Virus record (IMG/VR): IMGVR_UViG_3300044643_001857
Coordinates: 1-31,439 of that record
Strand: one strand, 5' to 3'
DNA from: a virus
Length of the DNA stretch: 31,439 nt
The notes beneath the pieces were generated by a model. It made no database searches. It had not been told where the DNA came from and saw nothing but the letters and a program-made list of their open reading frames with translations. Positions 22,332 to 28,199 of this stretch are shown here, in pieces (the first letter of the stretch is position 1; each line of letters starts with the position of its first letter). Made by a program: the position numbers and the translations under genes.

Positions 22332-23032
22332 TGACCACTGTTACCAGAACCTGCGGGTTCATCCCGTTCCACGCCTTCCTTCCTGCCGCCATCTCGCGCG
22401 CCATCCATGCCCTGGGGGTCCACACCATCAAAGCCGCCCTAGGCACCGGCGTGCCGCTGATCCAGTCCAACACCATACTGCCTGACGTTGTGCAGGTTGC
22501 GAATGGCAACGGCTACACCACGGGCGGCGTGACTGTCAGCGTGACAGAGCCTGCCGAGTGGGTTGGTGGCACGTACCAATTCAACCCATCCTTCATCCCG
22601 ACGATCAGCGCAACCGGCAGCGGGTTCGCGTTCAAGTCCATCGTCTTCTACAACCAGACCACCTCCGCAAAAAACTTGATCGGCTGTCTGTTCAGCTCCG
22701 GCGCCGGCCAGGTGTCCATCACCAACGTGGCCCAGAGCGGCACCACGGCAACCCTGACCGTCAACGCCCACGGGATGGCCAATGCCGACGTGGTGGTGAT
22801 CGACCAGCTTCCGTTCCCCCGGATGAACGGGACCTTCGCCATCGCTGGCGTCACCACCAACACCTTCACCATCACGGTGACGAACACCGCGACGATCACA
22901 AGCCAGGCCGTCACAACCGGAAAGCTCATCAGGCCGGAGACCGTAACGCTCGGCGCGGGAGGCGTCTACAACGTGGCCTTTGATCCAGCGCTCGGCGCAT
23001 TCACCGCATCAATGGAGGGGGTTGTCCTGTGA
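22331..23032 (+). CDS. Tail protein with HG-type beta domain, 233 aa
   Basis: After an N-terminal part containing GFIPFHAFLPAAISRAIHAL, residues about 128-200 carry a beta domain (TATLTVNAHGMANADVVVI, MNGTFAIAGVTTNTFTITVT) of the same type as the insert in the tail tube candidate. The remainder looks strand-rich. No enzyme motif is seen. It couples to the next gene by a GTGA overlap. A distal tail or fiber-attachment role is inferred from position. Confidence 0.6.
   Translation: MTTVTRTCGFIPFHAFLPAAISRAIHALGVHTIKAALGTGVPLIQSNTILPDVVQVANGNGYTTGGVTVSVTEPAEWVGGTYQFNPSFIPTISATGSGFAFKSIVFYNQTTSAKNLIGCLFSSGAGQVSITNVAQSGTTATLTVNAHGMANADVVVIDQLPFPRMNGTFAIAGVTTNTFTITVTNTATITSQAVTTGKLIRPETVTLGAGGVYNVAFDPALGAFTASMEGVVL
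22919..22935 (+). promoter_or_regulatory. Motif-like sequence inside 22331-23032
   Basis: GGAAAGCTCATCAGGCC lies 110 nt before the GTG at 23029, inside the coding region. The match to the first half is good, but the distance is unlike the other copies. Confidence 0.25.
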
Positions 23033-23487
23033 CTCTGGCGATGGAATGGAGCAACGCGGAGCTCGCCCGCGTTCACGCCGTGGCCTATGCCGGCCGCCGT
23101 GCCCGGTTGTGCCTGGCGATCAACTCGACCGCGCTGACGAAGGAATCGACCACGGCGCAGTGGGATGCGGTGGAGATCAGCAGCCAGGCTGCCGACGGCT
23201 ACGCCAGGGTGGTTTGGACGCTCCCTGCGGGGGCCTACAGCTTCGCCCTGGGCATGGTGCAGGGCACCGGCAACCTATCGACCTTCCAGGCCACCAGCGG
23301 AGGCATCGGGCTTGAGTTTGATACCGCCTACCTTGTGCTCGGCACGCTGAGCGGTGGCACCACCACGTGGGACACTCATGTGGCGGGGGTCCTGCCGATG
23401 CTGCCAGAGGACCAAACCCTCTCGCCCGGCCAGCCGCTGAGCATCGAGGTGTTCACCCTCGTGGACGACATCACCGCGGTGGCGTGA
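23029..23487 (+). CDS. Hypothetical tail protein, 152 aa
   Basis: It begins at the GTG of a GTGA overlap with the previous stop; the ATG at 23041 is an alternative four codons in. The protein is all-beta in appearance (ARLCLAINSTALTK, ARVVWTLPAGAYSFALGMVQG, FDTAYLVLGTLSG, LSIEVFTLVDD). It is coupled to the next gene by TGATG. No family is recognised; a small baseplate-like or fiber accessory is likely by context. Confidence 0.6.
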   Translation: MTLAMEWSNAELARVHAVAYAGRRARLCLAINSTALTKESTTAQWDAVEISSQAADGYARVVWTLPAGAYSFALGMVQGTGNLSTFQATSGGIGLEFDTAYLVLGTLSGGTTTWDTHVAGVLPMLPEDQTLSPGQPLSIEVFTLVDDITAVA

Positions 23488-24773
23488 TGCGGATTGAGGT
23501 TCGGACGCCAGCAGAGGTCAGCGAGGTCTCCAGGGCGCTGCAACGGGCGAACCAGAGGCGGTTGGCGGACAGGCAGGCGGACGGCTGGGCGGAGCGTGAT
23601 GCGGTGCGACTGGCCAGGCGAGCTCAAGCGCTGGCGAGCAGCCCGGCCAGCCGGAGGGCAAGGACCGACCCATGGCGAGGCGCGGTGCCCGAGTTCCCGC
23701 TGGTCGCAGACGTGCGGGCGCAGCGACTGGGGAAGCGCTTCAAGATCGCCGGTGGTTACTACAGGTCCACGACGGCAGGCAGGCTGCAGGTACACACGGC
23801 AGACAGGAGTGTTTCAAGGGATATTGTGACACCCGTTGGGGCGGTTTACAGTCACATTGTCTTACCCGCAGGCTCTGGGCGGCTGATCTTGTTGGTGGGT
23901 GATTATGCAATAACGATCAGCAAAACTGAGATTAGAGTCAGGACTGGGCTTCCGTCACAGCTTGCCGCAATTGTGCGCCGCCTAAACAACCCACCCGAAG
24001 ACGAAAGCCCGTGGACTACCTACCTCAGCCCTGCAATCCTTCAATTCAACCCAATAGGCCAAGATTATCCACTGATTTGGGTGTGGACCCCACTGCTTCG
24101 GTCCTACGGCTACGGGCACCTTGTCAACCGCGACGCAGACGGGCAAACCCCAGGCTGGGGCTGGACTCCGATCATCTTTTCCTTTTTGCGCAACTACGAA
24201 GGCGAGTTCCACCAGGTAAATGGCGATACATCCATGATCTACAACGCGTTCAGCCATGAATACATTAAAAGGAAGTACATCCCGGATGACGCTCCGCAAT
24301 ACTTTGTCACTGCGGACGTGCGGTTTCCAGACGTGGACGAAGATACAACCGCAAACTATTATTATTTCAAGGCACCCTCAAGCGATGGAACCAGCGTTGG
24401 ATCCAGCGGCTACCCTACGCCAGATGGCACCATCTACCTGCCAAACGGGCCCGCTGGATACAGCACCCAAGGCACCCCAAGCAACCCTGGGGTAGTGCTG
24501 CTGCCGAACAGGGGTGATTACACGCGCGAGGTGGTCGCGTTGGATGACTCGCAATTTAGCGGGGAACCCCCTACAGAGCGAGACTTTGAAACCGGCTATA
24601 CGGGCACCTACGAGTACGACCGCCCCTTTGCCGCCTGGGACTGGGACCGCCCGCTTGCCTGCTGGATCGAGCTGATCCGCCTTGGCTTCACCCCCGATGA
24701 TTTGATGCTGTCCGAGGAGGAGCAGCAGGCGCTGAGCGAGGCCGACCCGGCGGAAGCTGGTTTCAAGTTCTGA
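23487..24773 (+). CDS. Hypothetical tail-associated protein, 428 aa
   Basis: The start is the ATG in the TGATG overlap at 23487; the upstream open frame is inside the preceding gene. An Arg/Ala-rich helical N-terminus (SRALQRANQRRLADRQADG) is followed by a strand-rich middle with many aromatic residues (PLIWVWTPLLRSYGYGHL, TANYYYFKAP) and an acidic C-terminus. The DNA of 23750-24600 is A/T-rich relative to its neighbours, as in the hub gene. It has no recognised domain; a host-contact protein would fit both the aromatic content and the variable composition. Confidence 0.6.
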   Translation: MRIEVRTPAEVSEVSRALQRANQRRLADRQADGWAERDAVRLARRAQALASSPASRRARTDPWRGAVPEFPLVADVRAQRLGKRFKIAGGYYRSTTAGRLQVHTADRSVSRDIVTPVGAVYSHIVLPAGSGRLILLVGDYAITISKTEIRVRTGLPSQLAAIVRRLNNPPEDESPWTTYLSPAILQFNPIGQDYPLIWVWTPLLRSYGYGHLVNRDADGQTPGWGWTPIIFSFLRNYEGEFHQVNGDTSMIYNAFSHEYIKRKYIPDDAPQYFVTADVRFPDVDEDTTANYYYFKAPSSDGTSVGSSGYPTPDGTIYLPNGPAGYSTQGTPSNPGVVLLPNRGDYTREVVALDDSQFSGEPPTERDFETGYTGTYEYDRPFAAWDWDRPLACWIELIRLGFTPDDLMLSEEEQQALSEADPAEAGFKF

Positions 24774-24779
24774 GGCACC

Positions 24780-24938
24780 ATGAGCGACACCAACCAACCC
24801 ATTACGATCCCCGCCGCTGCTGCCTCCCTGGCGGAGGTGGCCTCCCTGGTGGCCCTGGCCAATCGCCGCCGGCTGCAGCAGGCCGAGGATCGCCGCCGGA
24901 TGATCGATCAGGTGCTGATTCGGGCGACGAAGGGCTGA
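24780..24938 (+). CDS. Small helical protein, 52 aa
   Basis: MSDTNQPITIPAAAASLAEV is followed by a single helix ending QVLIRATKG with an Arg-rich middle (ANRRRLQQAEDRRRM). Codon use is typical of the window's genes. It begins 6 nt after the previous stop with an AGG close to the ATG. Likely a small phage protein of unknown function. Confidence 0.55.
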   Translation: MSDTNQPITIPAAAASLAEVASLVALANRRRLQQAEDRRRMIDQVLIRATKG

Positions 24939-24946
24939 GGGCAACC

Positions 24947-24965
24947 GGAAAACTCACGAGGCAAC
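24947..24965 (+). promoter_or_regulatory. Start-associated motif copy (before scaffold)
   Basis: GGAAAACTCACGAGGCAAC, 50 nt before the ATG at 24997. It has an insertion of about three bases relative to the consensus. Confidence 0.65.
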
Positions 24966-24996
24966 TTGCACCGGTGGCGCGACGCCCCGGCACCGC

Positions 24997-25809
24997 ATGA
25001 AGACCAAATGGACCGCTCGCACCCTCCTGGCCGAGCTGCTGAACCGTGTCGAGCCGACCCCGGAGGGCGAAGAGCAGGGCGGCGGACAGGAAACCGGCAA
25101 GCCCACCGGCGCCAAGGACCCGGCCGCTGCGGGTGACGACGAGGACATGGGCCCCGCTGGCCAAGATGCCCTGCGGAAGGAACGCGACCGCGTGCGGGCC
25201 CTGGAGCGCCAGCTGGGGGAGCTGAAGAACATGAGCCCCCAGATCGCCGAGCAGGTGGCGGAAGCTCGCCGGCGGGTCGAGGAGGCCGATGAGCGCGTGC
25301 GGCGTGCTGAGGAGGACAAGACCCGGGCCGTGGACGAAACGCGCCGCCGGCTGGACGAGAAGCACAAGCGCGACCGCGACAGCCTCCAGGCTGAGCGTGA
25401 TGCCGCCATCGCCGCCAAGGAGCAGCTTGCGATCCGAACCGCGTTCAACGAGGCCTTCAACGCCGCTGATGGCCGCCCTGGCGGCGAAGACGGCCTGACG
25501 CACTCGGAAGCGGTGTTCAATCAGCTCAAGGCCAATTTCGCGCTCAAAGATGGCCGCACCATCGTGGTGGATAAGGACGGCGATCCGGTGATGGCCGCCG
25601 ACAAGTCGGGGCCCATCGAGCTGAAGGACTGGCTGAACCTCAAGGCGGACAGCTCCAGCGTGATCGGGGTCCACTTCAAGCCGGTGGGTGGCGCCGGCTC
25701 CGGTGGCCTCCTCGGCGCCCGCGGATACCGGCCCATCCAGGGCCGCGACCCCAAGGACCTGGTCAAGATGACCCCCAATCAGCTGCTGAACAGCGCCTAC
25801 CCGGACTGA
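24997..25809 (+). CDS. Capsid scaffold protein candidate, 270 aa
   Basis: An acidic, Gly/Pro-rich N-terminus is followed by a long charged coiled coil (about residues 55-150: LRKERDRVRALERQLGEL, EARRRVEEADERVRRAEED, LDEKHKRDRDSLQAERDAA) and a C-terminal domain ending LVKMTPNQLLNSAYPD. This composition and the position directly before the coat gene are characteristic of scaffolding proteins, which shape the procapsid and then leave. A fused protease is not visible. Start ATG 24997 is 50 nt after the motif. Confidence 0.8.
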   Translation: MKTKWTARTLLAELLNRVEPTPEGEEQGGGQETGKPTGAKDPAAAGDDEDMGPAGQDALRKERDRVRALERQLGELKNMSPQIAEQVAEARRRVEEADERVRRAEEDKTRAVDETRRRLDEKHKRDRDSLQAERDAAIAAKEQLAIRTAFNEAFNAADGRPGGEDGLTHSEAVFNQLKANFALKDGRTIVVDKDGDPVMAADKSGPIELKDWLNLKADSSSVIGVHFKPVGGAGSGGLLGARGYRPIQGRDPKDLVKMTPNQLLNSAYPD

Positions 25810-25839
25810 TTCAGTAGCTGAAGCCCGCTGAAGGTGGCG

Positions 25840-25854
25840 GGAAAACTTAGGGCG
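25840..25854 (+). promoter_or_regulatory. Start-associated motif copy (before leader ORF and coat gene)
   Basis: GGAAAACTTAGGGCG, 30 nt before the ATG of a 20-codon ORF at 25870 and 206 nt before the coat start at 26046. Confidence 0.7.
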
Positions 25855-25863
25855 GACCTGGAA

Positions 25864-25910
25864 GGCGCGATGCCTGCAGGCCCGCCCTTTCCGCTTGGCG
25901 CGATGCCTGC
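25864..25910 (+). repeat. 14-nt direct repeat in the coat leader
   Basis: GGCGCGATGCCTGC occurs at 25864-25877 and again at 25897-25910, 33 nt apart, so both copies are in the same frame. Each contains an ATG; the first is the candidate start of the leader ORF. Confidence 0.8.
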
Positions 25911-25932
25911 GGGGGGCGAATCGACCACCTGA
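25870..25932 (+). CDS. Possible 20-aa leader peptide upstream of major capsid
   Basis: MPAGPPFPLGAMPAGGESTT, from an ATG located 30 nt after a motif copy, the modal distance for genes in this window. It is too short for codon-use tests. A second short ORF (25932-26000) begins in a TGATG overlap with it. Either these are a coupled regulatory leader for the coat gene or the ATG position is a coincidence. The region 25933-26045 holds nothing else that I can recognise. Confidence 0.3.
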   Translation: MPAGPPFPLGAMPAGGESTT

Positions 25933-26045
25933 TGCCTTCCCGCGTCAGCCACAGCGCAACGGAGCGATTCCGGGCGGTGTTGCCGATGCACCACGGATGA
26001 GCGTCGGCGGTACTCCCTCCATTCATCCCCTATCCATCGAATCAA

Positions 26046-27008
26046 GTGGCAACCCTTACCCTCTGGGAGCAGTTTCAGCTCCGCGCCAGCCAAGGCGCCT
26101 CCGAGCAGGAGCTGGCCGTTCGGGCCGGCATCAACCTGTCCCCCCTCAACGCCATCATCCCCTTCACCGGTGTTGACAACGGCGCCTATGCCTACGGGCT
26201 GGAGCGCGAGCTTCCCACTATCAGCCCTCGTGCCCTGAACGAGGCGAATGACGACAGCCTCGGCCGCGTCACTCAGGAAGCCGAGGTGCTCAAGATCTAC
26301 GGCAAGGACGTGAAAACGGACCGCGCCGCGATCGACATGTACGGGATGCGGGCTCACCGGCAGCAGCTCAACATGAACATCCGCGCCCTGCGCCTCCGCC
26401 TGGAGCGTGATTTCATCAAGGGCAACAAGTCCGAGAACAGTGGCCGCAACGCCTCCGGCCTGGAGCACCTGATCACCGCTGGTTCCAGCCAGTACATCAG
26501 CAACCACGCCACCGCCGGCCCCCTCTCCCGCGCCAAGCTCGACGAGCTGATCGACGCTGTGGACGTTCCCCCGTCCGAGAAGCGGCTGATCGTAGGCAAG
26601 CACATGGGCCGAATCCTCGGCGCCGCTGCTTCCAATTCCAACTTCGCCGGCAACGTCGACTTCCGACTCAATGAGTTCGGCAAGCAGGCCGCGTTCTTCA
26701 ACGAGGTGGAGATCATCCGCACCGACGTGGATGAGAACAACGAGCCCATCCAAGGGTTCACCGAGGCCAGCAGCACCACCAGCATCTACTGCGTGGCCCT
26801 GGGCGAAGGCCTGGTGACCGGCATCCAGGGCTTCGTAGAGGTGCCCAGCGGTGGCCGCCAGGAAGGCCTGGCCGTCTACGACGTGGGCGAGATGCACCAG
26901 ACCCCGCACATGCTTACCCGCATTGCCTGGTATCTCAACTTCGTGATGGAGAACAAGCGGGCCGCCGCTCGCCTGGACAAGATCACCAGCGCCACGCCGA
27001 TCGCCTGA
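26046..27008 (+). CDS. Major capsid protein, HK97-fold
   Basis: Its 320 residues match the general pattern of HK97-fold coats without a long delta domain. Visible elements are ATLTLWEQFQLRASQG at the N-terminus, VYGKD-like VLKIYGKDVKTDRAAIDM, a long spine helix (QLNMNIRALRLRLERDFIKGN), RLIVGKHMGRILGAA and a final IAWYLNFVMENKRAAARLD helix-strand. Coat proteins of this type form the icosahedral shell. The GTG at 26046 has no clear Shine-Dalgarno and is 206 nt from the nearest motif. It follows the scaffold gene and precedes a decoration-like protein. Confidence 0.85.
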   Translation: MATLTLWEQFQLRASQGASEQELAVRAGINLSPLNAIIPFTGVDNGAYAYGLERELPTISPRALNEANDDSLGRVTQEAEVLKIYGKDVKTDRAAIDMYGMRAHRQQLNMNIRALRLRLERDFIKGNKSENSGRNASGLEHLITAGSSQYISNHATAGPLSRAKLDELIDAVDVPPSEKRLIVGKHMGRILGAAASNSNFAGNVDFRLNEFGKQAAFFNEVEIIRTDVDENNEPIQGFTEASSTTSIYCVALGEGLVTGIQGFVEVPSGGRQEGLAVYDVGEMHQTPHMLTRIAWYLNFVMENKRAAARLDKITSATPIA

Positions 27009-27048
27009 TAGTCAGGCCAACCCCGTCCCATTCATCCTCTGATCTGTC

Positions 27049-27537
27049 ATGCCCCAAGCAACTGGTCTCGCCCCCGTCCGGGGCTACACGGTCGACCGTG
27101 ACGCCGTACTGCTCGGCGCCATCCGCGCCGGCGACGGCGCAACGGCCGGCACCCGCGACGGCTCCGCCCGCGTGCTCTCCGACGCCCTCAACCTGGCCGA
27201 CACCTTCAAGATCGTGGCCAACGGCGGCGCCTCCAACGCCTCCGGCGGGTACTACGTCGAGGTGGCCCACGTGGCCCGCGGTGCTGCCGTCGGCACCGCT
27301 AACCCCGCTGCCTACGTGCGCCTGGGGAGCATCAGCCTCAACGGCCTCACCCCCGTGGAGTTCGCCATCAGCGGCGCCACGATCGACGCACAGGTTCGCG
27401 CTGCCGCCTCCCCGGCGATCACCGGCGATGTGCGCGTGGTGGCCCTGCGGCTCGTGGCCGGCACTGGCGTAGGCCTCAACGGCCTGGCCGTGCCCACCAA
27501 CGCCAGCGCGGCAACCATCCACTACCAGCCGTTCTGA
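27049..27537 (+). CDS. Capsid decoration or head-stabilising protein candidate, 162 aa
   Basis: This Ala/Gly/Val-rich, all-beta protein (GYTVDRDAVLLGAI, FKIVANGGASNASGGYYVEV, VRVVALRLVAGTGVG) follows the coat gene by 40 nt and is terminated together with it by the UUCG hairpin at 27551. Such position and composition fit a decoration protein, but no family motif is certain. ATG 27049; there is no motif copy upstream, so it probably shares the coat transcript. Confidence 0.55.
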   Translation: MPQATGLAPVRGYTVDRDAVLLGAIRAGDGATAGTRDGSARVLSDALNLADTFKIVANGGASNASGGYYVEVAHVARGAAVGTANPAAYVRLGSISLNGLTPVEFAISGATIDAQVRAAASPAITGDVRVVALRLVAGTGVGLNGLAVPTNASAATIHYQPF

Positions 27538-27550
27538 TCGGCTGCGACCC

Positions 27551-27587
27551 GGGCAGGGGCTGGCTTCGGCTGGCCTCTTGCCCTTTT
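27551..27587 (+). terminator. Rho-independent terminator with UUCG tetraloop
   Basis: GGGCAGG-GGCTGGC (27551-27564), loop TTCG, GCTGGCC-TCTTGCCC (27569-27583) pairs with two G-U wobbles and one bulged T, followed by TTTT (27584-27587). It ends the coat and decoration transcript. Confidence 0.8.
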
Positions 27588-27609
27588 CATTCCTCCGCCA
27601 TCCTGAGCG

Positions 27610-27828
27610 ATGCCTGAGCTCCAAGTCTTCGCCAACATCACGTTTGACCGGCCGGCGCCAGCTGAGCCCGCGGAAGCCTCCGAGGCCCCCGAGGCGCCGT
27701 TGCCGGTGGTCATCACCCCGATCGATGCGCCCGATGAGCAGGCTGATCCCGAACCCGAACCCGATTTCGAGGTGCGCGATGGGGTGGCGAAAGCACCCCG
27801 GCGCCGCCGGGAAAACTCCAACCAGTAG
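27610..27828 (+). CDS. Small acidic Pro-rich protein, 72 aa
   Basis: MPELQVFANITFDRP is followed by a Pro/Ala/Glu-rich linker (EPAEASEAPEAPLP, DEQADPEPEPDFEV) and a basic end, RRRRENSNQ. The last codons (ENSNQ) overlap the next motif copy. It looks mostly disordered and could be a linker or accessory protein. It has no motif of its own and starts 22 nt after the terminator tract. Confidence 0.55.
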   Translation: MPELQVFANITFDRPAPAEPAEASEAPEAPLPVVITPIDAPDEQADPEPEPDFEVRDGVAKAPRRRRENSNQ

Positions 27829-27831
27829 GGC
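27810..27831 (+). promoter_or_regulatory. Start-associated motif copy (before fiber module)
   Basis: GGAAAACTC followed by CAACCAGTAGGGC, 30 nt before the GTG at 27840. The GGGC block is displaced from its usual place, but the first nine positions match. Confidence 0.6.
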
Positions 27832-27839
27832 GCACATCA

Positions 27840-28199
27840 GTGGCGTGGGTCACGGGCAAAACCTGGGAGCTGGAGCAGGGCCGGGATAACCCGCTCTCGT
27901 TCCGCCTGTGGGCCGACGCCGCCAAGACCACGCCCTGGGCATTCACCGGCTACGACGTCAACGCGACGATCAGCGACGCGAGCGGCCGGAACGTCTACCC
28001 AGTCACGGTCGAAGCTGACGCCACCCTGGGCACCGTGCGCCTGATCGCCCTTGAGGCCACCGTGGCCCAGCTGAAGCCCGGCAAGGCCTACCGCTACGAC
28101 TGTCTGCTGGTGGCGCCGGGTGGATTGGTGGCTGATGACCCATTCCTGGCAGCCGGCCCCGCCGTTGTTGCACTGCGCACCACCCGGAGGGATCCATGA
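27840..28199 (+). CDS. Small beta-sandwich tail/baseplate protein, 119 aa
   Basis: WELEQGRDNPLSFRLW, FTGYDVNATISDASG and GTVRLIALEATVAQL give the pattern of the Ig-like N-terminal domain seen in baseplate upper and fiber-associated proteins, where an incoming chain reads GDxxxLxFxL then TGYxVxAxI. The start is the GTG at 27840. It overlaps the fiber gene by ATGA, so the two products are likely made together and may contact each other. Confidence 0.55.
   Translation: MAWVTGKTWELEQGRDNPLSFRLWADAAKTTPWAFTGYDVNATISDASGRNVYPVTVEADATLGTVRLIALEATVAQLKPGKAYRYDCLLVAPGGLVADDPFLAAGPAVVALRTTRRDP

Noticed and set aside
25895-26176. Open frame overlapping the coat gene start
   Set aside because: It is out of frame with the coat gene, runs into it, and has Arg/Pro-rich shadow composition.
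4002-27831. Motif copies as a dispersed CRISPR or transposon repeat
   Set aside because: Copies are short, irregularly spaced, oriented with genes and placed at starts; there are no spacers of constant length or terminal inverted repeats.
4002-27831. Motif as a T4-type late promoter or ordinary sigma-70 promoter
   Set aside because: There is no TATAAATA and no conserved AT-rich -10 or -35 pair at a fixed distance from the motif.
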